A stretch of 12,614 nucleotides of DNA from Clostridia bacterium. GTDB lineage: Bacteria; Bacillota_A; Clostridia; Oscillospirales; Acutalibacteraceae. The notes beneath the pieces are model-generated. The model saw only the letters and a list, made by a program, of their open reading frames with translations, searched no databases and had not been told where the DNA came from. A program made the position numbers and the translations under genes. Shown here piece by piece: positions 1 through 6,821 of the stretch; position 1 is the first letter of the stretch, and each line of letters starts with the position of its first letter. Location of the stretch: assembly GCA_017503305.1 (NCBI GenBank), contig JAFVTJ010000171.1:1-12614 (forward strand), in the 5' to 3' direction.

Positions 1-700
1 AACACATCACGGCAGTACCGTAAGTACCCTTATGAGAGTTAGGGCTACGCTTAGGTAAAATCGGCGCTTCAATAGTTTTATACTTAAACCCACAGGGCTT
101 AACGCCAATATCCGCCACAACCACCTTGCCCGTAAAATCGGTAGCAGGTGGCAGCATAAAGCACGGCTTGTGCGCTATAAAGGTAACCGTCAAATCCGCC
201 TTAAAACAAGCGCCTAAAATCTTGCCCGTATCGCATTCAATACCCGATGGTATATCAACCGCAATTTTTACAGCATTTGAAGCATTAATTTTTTGGATAA
301 GATTTATCATTTTTTCATCAAGCGGACGGCTAAGCCCAATGCCAAAAATCGCATCAATTATAATATCGTAATCATCATCTAAATCGGGTTTAATCTCAAT
401 ACTTGAAAGTAAGCTATAATAATGCTTTGCCGAATCGGTCATCGGCTCACCCATGGGAAGCAAAAGAATAACCTTAGCGCCTTTATTTTGCAGATTTTTT
501 GCAATAACAAAGCCATCGCCACCATTATTACCGTTACCGCATACTACGGCAATTTTCTTATTAGACACATCGTAATTTTTAAGTATAATTTCGGTTGCGG
601 TATCCCCCGCTATTTTCATAAGCTCTAAAAAAGAAAATGCGCCGCTATGGACGGCATTTTCTTCGGAAAACCTAATTAAATCCTTAGTTAATACATCCAT
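1..700 (-). CDS. nnr: Bifunctional NAD(P)H-hydrate epimerase / ADP-dependent dehydratase (N-terminal part, cut by window edge)
   Basis: Repairs hydrated NAD(P)H: the YjeF-type N domain epimerises R-NAD(P)HX to S, and the following NnrD domain dehydrates it using ADP. Only 233 residues lie in the window; the frame stays open to base 1. Visible are the nucleotide-binding loop GNGNNGGDG (residues 55-63), DAIFGIGLSR (116-125), and VDIPSGI (148-154), which mark the epimerase fold. KRSPNSHKGTYG (217-228) is the usual entry into the kinase-like NnrD domain, so the full gene should continue about 270 residues to the left. The start chosen is ATG at 700, with AAAGGG about 10 bases upstream. An in-frame ATG at 709 is possible but would sit almost on that Shine-Dalgarno. 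The gene follows the small membrane protein at 715-1224 by 14 bases and is probably co-transcribed from the promoter near 1264. Family assignment is confident; both activities are inferred from homology. Confidence 0.93.
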   Translation of the reverse strand, partial: MDVLTKDLIRFSEENAVHSGAFSFLELMKIAGDTATEIILKNYDVSNKKIAVVCGNGNNGGDGFVIAKNLQNKGAKVILLLPMGEPMTDSAKHYYSLLSSIEIKPDLDDDYDIIIDAIFGIGLSRPLDEKMINLIQKINASNAVKIAVDIPSGIECDTGKILGACFKADLTVTFIAHKPCFMLPPATDFTGKVVVADIGVKPCGFKYKTIEAPILPKRSPNSHKGTYGTAVMC

Positions 701-714
701 ACGGCACATACCCT

Positions 715-1224
715 TTACTTAAAAGCACTATTTGCAATAAATTTTGGAAGCGATTTTACCATAGCTGATTGCATTTTTTCATTTGGTGCAAATACCAAAT
801 ACTGTGCGCCCTTGCCTTCTTTTTCGCAAACCAACAAATAAGAAGCATCGTCCTTGTTGCAAGCGAAAACAACCTTCTTAAGATCAATATTAGTAAGCAA
901 TGCGGGATTATATTTTTCAAGACGCGAAGCAGTGGGAAGCTCTACACTAAGTAAACGCTTACGGGTCGATTTATTTGTAATTTTATCAATATCCAATGTA
1001 GTGTTGGTAACAATATACTCATACTCGGTATTAAGTAAGCCCGAAAGCCTAAATGCACCAAAAATGATACCTGCAATTACAAAAATAAAAATTGAACCAA
1101 TAATTCCCGAAAATAAAAATGCCAAAAAGCAAAGCAAAAACGCCAAAAGCCAAATGCCAATAAAGGCGGCAATTGTTTTTCCGGTTTTCTTTATGCGAAT
1201 AATTTGTTCAAAAAAAGTATCCAT
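715..1224 (-). CDS. Small membrane protein, DUF6106-like
   Basis: A 169-residue protein with a short basic N-terminus (KTGK), two tightly packed hydrophobic helices (about residues 18-38 and 41-62), then a soluble region. The soluble part starts NTEYEYIVTN (65-74) and is rich in beta-prone strands, resembling bacterial PH-like domains carried on two-helix anchors. It matches my memory of the clostridial family DUF6106, whose function is unknown. The helices probably form a hairpin, leaving the domain in the cytoplasm. The ATG at 1224 is preceded by GGAG with an 8-base gap, and a good promoter lies 35-65 bases upstream. The gene precedes the NAD(P)HX repair gene by 14 bases, so the two likely form one transcript, though no functional link is evident. 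The open frame and signals make it a real gene; the family name is from memory and moderately certain. Confidence 0.85.
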   Translation of the reverse strand: MDTFFEQIIRIKKTGKTIAAFIGIWLLAFLLCFLAFLFSGIIGSIFIFVIAGIIFGAFRLSGLLNTEYEYIVTNTTLDIDKITNKSTRKRLLSVELPTASRLEKYNPALLTNIDLKKVVFACNKDDASYLLVCEKEGKGAQYLVFAPNEKMQSAMVKSLPKFIANSAFK

Positions 1225-1258
1225 ATTTCTTCTCCAAAACTAAAAATTTACTAAAAAC

Positions 1259-1288
1259 ATTATACACCAAAAACCCTAAGACTTGCAA
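1259..1288 (-). promoter_or_regulatory. Sigma-A-type promoter for the membrane protein / nnr operon
   Basis: Read on the minus strand: -35 TTGCAA (1288-1283), an 18-base spacer, then a consensus -10 TATAAT (1264-1259). Transcription would start near 1252, giving a leader of about 28 bases to the ATG at 1224. The same TTGCAA bases serve as the -35 of the plus-strand promoter because the hexamer is its own reverse complement. Confidence 0.75.
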
Positions 1289-1311
1289 TAGTAAATATTT
1301 TAATATATAAT
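1283..1311 (+). promoter_or_regulatory. Sigma-A-type promoter for the PqqD-like gene
   Basis: TTGCAA (1283-1288), a 17-base spacer, and a perfect TATAAT (1306-1311). The predicted start near 1318 leaves only about a dozen bases before the ATG at 1331, just enough for the Shine-Dalgarno. It overlaps the divergent minus-strand promoter at the shared -35. Confidence 0.77.
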
Positions 1312-1330
1312 AAATTTGTGAGGTGTTATT

Positions 1331-1588
1331 ATGAAGATTAAAAACGGCTACAGCTTAATTTCAAAAAATGGAGGTTTTATTATCTGCTTAAATGATAAAC
1401 CTCTTGAAAAAACAATTGTTTTAACAAAAATAGGCGCGTTTTTATGGGGTGTTTTAGAAAAAGAAAATTTAAACACCTCTCAATTGCTTGACCTTGTACT
1501 AACAAATTTTGAAATTTCTACGGTTTTAGCATTGGGCGAAATTGATACCTTTATTAAACAAATAAAAGAAAACAATATTTTTGAATAA
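1331..1588 (+). CDS. Orphan PqqD-like peptide-binding protein (RRE fold)
   Basis: An 85-residue protein with the pattern of PqqD-family proteins. An N-terminal beta region (GYSLISKNGGFIICLND) leads into LTKIGAFLWGVLE (residues 31-43), the typical 'Lt..ga.iw..l' helix, and the end reads EIDTFIKQIKENNIF (70-84), the usual final helix. PqqD folds are RiPP recognition elements: they bind a precursor leader peptide and deliver it to a radical SAM or other modifying enzyme. No precursor or modifying enzyme lies nearby; the gene is alone, with its own promoter upstream and a strong terminator downstream. GAGGTG at 1320-1325 sits 5 bases before the ATG and fixes the start. It could be a stand-alone adaptor for enzymes encoded elsewhere, or a member of the broad PqqD family with another role. 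The family call is good; the binding partner is unknown. Confidence 0.82.
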   Translation: MKIKNGYSLISKNGGFIICLNDKPLEKTIVLTKIGAFLWGVLEKENLNTSQLLDLVLTNFEISTVLALGEIDTFIKQIKENNIFE

Positions 1589-1600
1589 GATTTGCATTTG

Positions 1601-1634
1601 AAAACTCCCTTCGCAGTGCGAAGGGAGTTTTTGT
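1601..1634. terminator. Bidirectional rho-independent terminator
   Basis: A perfect 14-base-pair inverted repeat (1601-1614 with 1618-1631) around a 3-base AGT loop. The core is ACTCCCTTCGC / GCGAAGGGAGT, flanked by A and T runs that act as U tracts on both strands. It lies between the convergent PqqD-like gene (stop at 1588) and the DUF4340 gene (stop at 1635), so it should end both transcripts. Confidence 0.93.
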
Positions 1635-3203
1635 TTAGTTAATGTCTACCGGTTTGCCTGCTAGCAACTTATCAAGCAGCCTATAAACCTTTTTAAAACT
1701 TGTAGCACCCACCTTACCCATTGGTACACCGTCAATAGAATATTGATACTTAGTAGAGTTAAGCTTTACAAATTCAATTTTTGTAGGCTCATGCTTTTTA
1801 TCGTCATAGGTGTATATAATAGTAAACTCGGGCTTTAAATTAGTCTTTTTCACGTCAAAATCCATGCATTTTAAAAGACATAGATACTGATAGTATGATT
1901 GAAAATACGAAGAATTGTAATTTTTGCCATCGCATTCAATAATAAACATATCTGTTTCGCCATCACTGCTTGGATTTTCGCTAATATTAAAGCTATAGGT
2001 CTTATCCTCTGTTTTAAGAGTTAGGTTTTTAATTCCGGCAATAGGAGTCAAAAATACTGATTGATTATAGAAATCGGTAGTGGTGTAGCTTAAGAAACCA
2101 CAGTCAGTTAATGAAACCTTAGGCACGTATTCGCTATCATTACCGATAACGGCATAATCGCCATCCTCTTGCTGCTTAAACTTATAGGAATAGGTGTAAC
2201 TGCCAAAATGTGCGCTTAAAACAAAATCAGGATTATTTAAGCCCAAGGCATTTACAGTTGCTTTAGACGCATCATAAGCATATGCCCCCTGCACCGAAAA
2301 ACCGGTGCTGAAAACTGAAAACAGGCCGGGAACATTTTCGGCCGTTCTTTTAGTTGGTTTTACAACAGAATACGGAACATAGCCTGATATATTATCGTCT
2401 TGGTTTTGCACAAACTCCATCTTTTCGGGGAAATTTTTACCCGTAATAGTAATGCTATCAAAACGAGTCAAATTGCCGCTTTCATAATAGTGCGAATATT
2501 TGTCAGGAAGAGTGATGCCCGGTTGTGTTTCAGTGGTTGCCATATCCAAATCTGCGAAGGATAAGTCCTCTTGCAAATCATCTCCCACAAGATAAATTTT
2601 ATCGCTTGTGGAAAGCATTAGATAGACACCTGCGTTATCAGGCGATTTGCCACCGATTGATACCGTGATTTCCTCTTTATCAAGCCAAATCTTTGCTTCG
2701 ATAACAGGATTAGTCAAACCGCATTCTTTTTTAGATCTTGTAGTGATTTCACGTATGGCCGATATATCCCCAAGGGTGATAACCACCGACTCAATCAAGT
2801 CGCTATCTGTCATACTTTCTTTATAACCCTTCATATACCAGGCTTTCTTTTCAACCACTTCGCCATCCTGCTCGTCGGTATCCTTAACAATTTTAGACAA
2901 AAGCTCAAAAGTACCGTTTTGATTTTTAACGCTCACCTTTTCGCAATTTTCAATGTCATACTCTAAAATCATTATTTTTTTATTTAAGGGCGTGGTTTCA
3001 ACTTCCTTTTCGGGAATAAGTTTTACTACCGCAAAGGTACCGCCCACTAAAACTGCAACTGCGAGCAACAGCGAAAGACCAATCTTTAAACGGTTTTTCT
3101 TGTCCTTAACCACAATTTTTCTATGCTCGGTCGGGTCTGAAAAAACGGTTGAAAATTCGTCATTGGCTACTAAATTTTCATCTTTTTCGGGTAGGTTGTT
3201 CAT
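1635..3203 (-). CDS. DUF4340 domain protein, last gene of the Gld-like ABC operon
   Basis: A 522-residue protein with an acidic cytoplasmic N-terminus, one hydrophobic helix (about residues 41-63) and a long extracytoplasmic part rich in beta strands and aromatics. Patterns such as EVVEKKAWYMKGY, KECGLTNPVIEAKIW and SIGGKSPDNAGVYLML agree with DUF4340, a domain that accompanies GldG-like proteins in ABC operons. In it, 'G..p....vYl' strands recur as a repeated beta fold. The protein is probably anchored by the single helix and faces the outer side of the membrane with the GldG partner. Its ATG overlaps the GldG stop as TAATG, suggesting translational coupling; the AGGAG 12 bases upstream is rather distant. 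It is the last gene before the terminator at 1601-1634. Domain assignment is fairly sure; substrate and role are unknown. Confidence 0.85.
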   Translation of the reverse strand: MNNLPEKDENLVANDEFSTVFSDPTEHRKIVVKDKKNRLKIGLSLLLAVAVLVGGTFAVVKLIPEKEVETTPLNKKIMILEYDIENCEKVSVKNQNGTFELLSKIVKDTDEQDGEVVEKKAWYMKGYKESMTDSDLIESVVITLGDISAIREITTRSKKECGLTNPVIEAKIWLDKEEITVSIGGKSPDNAGVYLMLSTSDKIYLVGDDLQEDLSFADLDMATTETQPGITLPDKYSHYYESGNLTRFDSITITGKNFPEKMEFVQNQDDNISGYVPYSVVKPTKRTAENVPGLFSVFSTGFSVQGAYAYDASKATVNALGLNNPDFVLSAHFGSYTYSYKFKQQEDGDYAVIGNDSEYVPKVSLTDCGFLSYTTTDFYNQSVFLTPIAGIKNLTLKTEDKTYSFNISENPSSDGETDMFIIECDGKNYNSSYFQSYYQYLCLLKCMDFDVKKTNLKPEFTIIYTYDDKKHEPTKIEFVKLNSTKYQYSIDGVPMGKVGATSFKKVYRLLDKLLAGKPVDIN

Positions 3204-4813
3204 TATGAGTTCTTTCTCCTAATAAATACGTATATACCTGCCGCAATGCAAGCTAACGGCAAAAGTACAAGGAATATAATAATAATCAAATTTACTTTTT
3301 CCTCGGTAACCGATGTTGCAAAGCTTTCGTCGGTAATAACCTTAGATACGAACGAAATACCGGTATTATCCGCACCGGATGCACGTTCAGCAGCAGCTAA
3401 AGCAACATTTTTATTACCTACGTTATTATATTCACCATATTCAGAATAAATAAAATCACAGCTACTGAAAGCAATTACATTATTAGTAATAAGATTGTTT
3501 TCATCATCATAAGCAGCTCTTTGGCTTTGAATCACAGTAGAATAAGCAATGGGCTCGTAATCATCCGCACCATTCCAAGCGTTTGATGTTCCCACAGGTG
3601 CACCAACTACACTTGCAGGTGTTGACATTAAAGTGGTAACCTTTATGCTATTTTCTTGTGTGTAAGCAGGAACCATGGGAACGTTGCTGCCCGAAATACA
3701 GAGTGAGATTTTTTCTACAATTTCATCCTCCGCAACGGGATATGAGCCCAATGCGGTAGGTGTTTCGGGTAGATGGTTTGAAGTATTTGTTTCAAAAAGT
3801 ATACCTGCATCAATTGTTATGCCCCACTCTTCAAGGAATCCATATAAATTGGGCAAATATGGTGCAGCTGCATCGGCAAAGAATACAAGACCCTTATTAT
3901 ACTTTTCATCGTTGTCAAGGTAATCAGCAATAGCGTCAAGCTCACTTTCAATAAAATCGCTTGTGGGCGCCGCAATGAATATTGCATCATACTTATCAGA
4001 AATTTCGGTTATCATCTTGTCCGAAATCAAATCCACTTCGTAATTGTTGGTTTCTAAAAGCTTGCGGTATACTTCGGTAGTATCCTTCTTGCTGTGACCG
4101 GTAATAAATGCCACCTTGCTTGATTTAAGGCTTGTAGCGTAAGCTATTGCGCTGGTCAAGGCGGTTTCAATATTGTTACTGTCTATTGTAGACATAATAT
4201 AACCCATACTTGCATAGGTATCGTCCTCGGTTATATTGTAAATGTCCTTAAAGCCGATAATCTTATATCTTTCAACGCCGTTTCTTGTGCAGCTTACAAT
4301 AATATCACCATAGTTAAGTTGGTCATTAGAATATTTAGCGGTAATATCAGCAAAGGATGCATCCTGAGTATCTACAAATTTAACCTTAATCTTTTTATTA
4401 TAGTTGTTATATTTTTCAATAAGGTTAACCGTTTGCTTATAGTAATCATTATAATTTTCAGTTATACCGTACTGATACTGTGCGTAGTCGTTCATACTGC
4501 CGCTATAATAATCCTGTGCTAAAGCACACATAGTAACGGTTACTTCGGTATCAATTTTTTTAATATATTCAATATTCTCTTCGCTTATGGTATTAACCTT
4601 ATTACTTGTCATATCATATTCAAGCAAAAAGCGGTTATTAAGAGCAGAAACCAAAACGTTAAGTATAATAATACCAACCAAAACTATTGCGGTAATTGCA
4701 ACCGAATAGGCACCACGCTTAAATAAAAATTGATTTTTAATGTGCTTACGCTTAGGAAGAGTAAACTTTTTCTTTGTTTTATTTTCAGTGCTTACAATCT
4801 TTTTTTCATCCAT
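3203..4813 (-). CDS. GldG-like ABC transporter-associated protein
   Basis: Probably 536 residues: a basic cytoplasmic tail, a transmembrane helix (about 35-57), a large extracytoplasmic domain and a second helix near the C-terminus (about 507-527) ending in RRKNS. After the first helix comes YDMTSNKVNTISEE, the hallmark 'D.T..k..tlS' opening of GldG-like proteins. AFITGHSKKDTTEVYRKLL lies in the domain once called 'ABC-type uncharacterized transport system'. In Flavobacteria, GldG works with GldA and GldF in gliding; clostridial homologues have no proven role. The frame is open to an ATG at 4837, but ATG at 4813 is preferred: GGGAGGT sits 7 bases before it, whereas the upstream ATG would overlap the permease gene and lacks a clear Shine-Dalgarno. 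The stop overlaps the next start by one base. Confidence 0.87.
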   Translation of the reverse strand: MDEKKIVSTENKTKKKFTLPKRKHIKNQFLFKRGAYSVAITAIVLVGIIILNVLVSALNNRFLLEYDMTSNKVNTISEENIEYIKKIDTEVTVTMCALAQDYYSGSMNDYAQYQYGITENYNDYYKQTVNLIEKYNNYNKKIKVKFVDTQDASFADITAKYSNDQLNYGDIIVSCTRNGVERYKIIGFKDIYNITEDDTYASMGYIMSTIDSNNIETALTSAIAYATSLKSSKVAFITGHSKKDTTEVYRKLLETNNYEVDLISDKMITEISDKYDAIFIAAPTSDFIESELDAIADYLDNDEKYNKGLVFFADAAAPYLPNLYGFLEEWGITIDAGILFETNTSNHLPETPTALGSYPVAEDEIVEKISLCISGSNVPMVPAYTQENSIKVTTLMSTPASVVGAPVGTSNAWNGADDYEPIAYSTVIQSQRAAYDDENNLITNNVIAFSSCDFIYSEYGEYNNVGNKNVALAAAERASGADNTGISFVSKVITDESFATSVTEEKVNLIIIIFLVLLPLACIAAGIYVFIRRKNS

Positions 4814-4827
4814 TTTCAATACCTCCC

Positions 4828-5529
4828 TTAAGCCCATCTTCTCTTTTCAAGTGCGCGAACGCAAAGGAAAATAAACGCTGCGGTTATGCTTACAAAATAG
4901 AAAATATCCGGCAACGAGAATAGATTTTCCCCAAAGCTTGAGAAGGTGTTAATGAATGCCATTTTTTCAATTATTTTTGAAATCCATGCGATATTTATCA
5001 TTTGTGCAAAGCTTGACATATAAAGCACTAAAATATTTATAACCAAGGTCAAAATAGCAGATACAACGGCGCTTTCAGTCAATGTGGAAATAAACATACC
5101 AATAGCAATAAGAGTGCTACCCAAAAGCAAAATGCCGATAAGTGCATATACAAAGCTAAATAAATTAACACTTATATAAGACATAACTATAAGCTCAAAA
5201 ATAATGCTAGGTGCAAAGCCTAAAGCAAAAACTGCTAAAGCGGCAAAAAATTTACCCATAACAACACCGGTTAAGGAAACGGGTGCAGTAAATAATGCTT
5301 GGTCAACCTTTTGGCGTCTGTCTTCACTTATAAGGCGCATGGTAATTATAGGCATAACGAAAATTGTTACGGTCAACATTTCAGAAATAACGTATTCCAC
5401 GTGGGGAACACCATTTGAAAAATAAACCATAAAATAAAGGGCTAAGAAAAAGTAAAAAGCGGCCAAAACAATATAGCCTATTGGAGTATTAAAATACGAT
5501 TTAAACTCTCTTTTAAAAATAGCGATCAT
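4828..5529 (-). CDS. ABC-2 type permease, GldF-like
   Basis: A 233-residue integral membrane protein with about six hydrophobic helices (roughly 17-37, 50-68, 95-117, 123-148, 154-173 and 208-226). The opening, IFKREFKSYFNTPIGYIVLA, is characteristic of GldF-type permeases. RLISEDRRQKVDQALFTAP (65-83) is the conserved loop after helix 2 that usually contacts the ATPase. It should form the membrane channel with the upstream ATPase, probably as a dimer, to move an unknown substrate or energise the GldG/DUF4340 partners. The start overlaps the ATPase stop as ATGA (4 bases), and AAAGGAGG about 10 bases upstream is near-perfect, pointing to tight co-translation. The GldG-like gene starts 14 bases after the stop. 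Confidence 0.92.
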   Translation of the reverse strand: MIAIFKREFKSYFNTPIGYIVLAAFYFFLALYFMVYFSNGVPHVEYVISEMLTVTIFVMPIITMRLISEDRRQKVDQALFTAPVSLTGVVMGKFFAALAVFALGFAPSIIFELIVMSYISVNLFSFVYALIGILLLGSTLIAIGMFISTLTESAVVSAILTLVINILVLYMSSFAQMINIAWISKIIEKMAFINTFSSFGENLFSLPDIFYFVSITAAFIFLCVRALEKRRWA

Positions 5530-6521
5530 TGTTCAATTTCCTCCTTTGCTTCTTCTTCAAAGCCTAATAGCTTACGAGATTCTTCATAACTGCCGGCTTC
5601 GGTAAGGCGTAAGAATACCTGTTCAAGAGATACCTTATTACTGGTGAGAGATAAAATAGTTTTGCCGCGTGAAACAACGCGTTCGAACACAAGCTTACGA
5701 ACGTCGGTGCCTTCTTCCGGCTCAATAAGGAAATCAAAGCTTCCCTGCTCCTTACATCCGAGCGAGGTTACGGCTTTAACACCCTTAACGGTTGAAAGTG
5801 TTTCTAACATTTCTTTTTCGCTGCATTCAATTCTTGCCACTAACGAGCGGTCGTTTGAAAGGCGGTCAGACAAGTTTTCGGGTGTGTCGTCAGCGATCAT
5901 GCGGCCCTTATTGATAATGATAACACGCTTACAAACTGCCTGTATTTCGGATAAAATATGTGATGAAAGGATAATTGTATGGTTTTTACCAAGACGTGCA
6001 ATAAGATTTCTTATTTCAATAATCTGCTTGGGGTCAAGACCAACGGTGGGCTCGTCCAAAATAAGTACGTCTGGGTTGCCTACAAGAGCTTGAGCTAAGC
6101 CTACTCTTTGGCGATAACCCTTTGAAAGATTCTTAATAAGGCGATTTTCCACGTGTTCAATTTTAATAAGCTTCATAATTTCGTCAATATGCGCTTTTTT
6201 AGGGAACTTAACCTTTTTAAGATCGTAAATAAAGTTAAGATATTCTCTAACCTTCATATCAACGTAAAGGGGCGGAATTTCAGGCAAGTAGCCAATACGC
6301 TTTTTTGCCTCTTCGGGATATTCAACAATATTAAAGCCATCAATCTTAACCTCGCCCTGTGTTAAGGAAAGATAACCTGTTAGAATATTCATTATTGTAG
6401 ATTTACCGGCGCCGTTAGGACCCAAGAAACCTATAACCTCACCCTTTTGGATAGAAAAATCAACGTTGCTAACCGCTAAGTGAGTGCCATATCTTTTAGA
6501 AAGGCCTTTAACCTCAATCAT
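5526..6521 (-). CDS. ABC transporter ATP-binding protein, GldA-like
   Basis: A 331-residue ATPase that powers the permease encoded next. Walker A GPNGAGKST is at residues 34-42, the signature NLSKGYRQRV at 131-140, Walker B VLILDEPT at 152-159, the D-loop GLDP at 161-164 and the switch histidine in SSH at 186-188. The Q-loop position reads GYLPE, with Glu in place of Gln; as far as I recall this is normal in the GldA-like branch. About 90 residues follow the nucleotide-binding domain (from about 225). They form an extra alpha/beta regulatory region, ending in the acidic tail EEEAKEEIEQ. ATG at 6521 has GGAGGT about 8 bases upstream. It is the first gene of the four-gene operon, with a clear promoter at 6565-6593. 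The ATPase call is certain; the substrate is unknown. Confidence 0.95.
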   Translation of the reverse strand: MIEVKGLSKRYGTHLAVSNVDFSIQKGEVIGFLGPNGAGKSTIMNILTGYLSLTQGEVKIDGFNIVEYPEEAKKRIGYLPEIPPLYVDMKVREYLNFIYDLKKVKFPKKAHIDEIMKLIKIEHVENRLIKNLSKGYRQRVGLAQALVGNPDVLILDEPTVGLDPKQIIEIRNLIARLGKNHTIILSSHILSEIQAVCKRVIIINKGRMIADDTPENLSDRLSNDRSLVARIECSEKEMLETLSTVKGVKAVTSLGCKEQGSFDFLIEPEEGTDVRKLVFERVVSRGKTILSLTSNKVSLEQVFLRLTEAGSYEESRKLLGFEEEAKEEIEQ

Positions 6522-6564
6522 AGAAATACCTCCATCTGTTTATAGAACATAGTATATCATATTA

Positions 6565-6593
6565 ATGATACCACTTTTTTAATATTTTGTAAA
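6565..6593 (-). promoter_or_regulatory. Sigma-A-type promoter of the Gld-like ABC operon
   Basis: On the minus strand: TTTACA (6593-6588), a 17-base spacer and TATCAT (6570-6565). Each hexamer is one mismatch from consensus. Transcription would start near 6558, leaving a leader of about 37 bases that includes the GGAGGT of the ATPase gene. The spacer contains an A-rich run. Confidence 0.72.
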
Positions 6594-6684
6594 GAATAAG
6601 TTATTATTTTCTTAATACTTAATTAATGTTTTATAAACAAAAATTTACAATTTTTACTGAGCAAATTACCAAATAAAAATATTG

Positions 6685-6713
6685 TTGCTTTTAGTCGAAC
6701 CATACGATATAAT
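6685..6713 (+). promoter_or_regulatory. Sigma-A-type promoter of the two-gene phosphopolymer operon
   Basis: TTGCTT (6685-6690), a 17-base spacer and a perfect TATAAT (6708-6713). The predicted start near 6720 gives a leader of about 100 bases before the ATG at 6822, long enough for the structured element described at 6738-6779. The rest of the 300-base divergent intergenic region (6522-6821) is AT-rich with no other gene visible. Confidence 0.75.
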
Positions 6714-6737
6714 ACAATATGGATTATGGGGAGTTTT

Positions 6738-6779
6738 GCCCTTAATACATAAGGCGCATTTGCCTTAATTTTCTTTGTT
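6738..6779 (+). promoter_or_regulatory. Possible attenuator-like leader structure
   Basis: In the leader, TAAGGC (6750-6755) can pair with the downstream GCCTTA (6762-6767) to make a 6-bp hairpin with a 6-base loop. A U-rich stretch (ATTTTCTTT) follows it. The same TAAGG can instead pair with the upstream CCTTA (6740-6744). The two pairings exclude each other, as in terminator/antiterminator switches. The stem is short and the U tract is interrupted, so this is only a candidate. Confidence 0.3.
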
Positions 6780-6787
6780 ATAAATTC

Positions 6788-6821
6788 GGAAGTCAAATTT
6801 AATCTGGAAGTGAATTAAATC
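6788..6821 (+). repeat. Imperfect tandem repeat at the ribosome binding site
   Basis: Two adjacent units both begin GGAAGT and continue AT-rich to AATC: GGAAGTCAAATTTAATCT (6788-6805) and GGAAGTGAATTAAATC (6806-6821), which directly touches the ATG. The second GGAAG is the only Shine-Dalgarno candidate for the start at 6822, and its 11-base spacing is long. The repeat may simply be a local duplication. Confidence 0.45.

Noticed and set aside
126..628. Two plus-strand open frames (81 and 68 residues) over the left edge
   Set aside because: They lie antisense to the NAD(P)HX repair gene, whose minus-strand frame is open throughout with clear family motifs; their own translations show no family pattern.
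854..1243. A 129-residue plus-strand frame
   Set aside because: It is antisense to the two-helix membrane protein. It lacks a ribosome binding site and would run into the divergent promoter region.
5644..6093. A 149-residue plus-strand frame
   Set aside because: It is antisense to the GldA-like ATPase across the Walker B and C-terminal region; the composition is rich in Ser/Arg/Thr as expected for a shadow frame.
6719..6745. Eight-codon frame as a real leader peptide gene
   Set aside because: There is no Shine-Dalgarno and it would need leaderless initiation, so it is kept only as part of the attenuation hypothesis and not listed as a gene.
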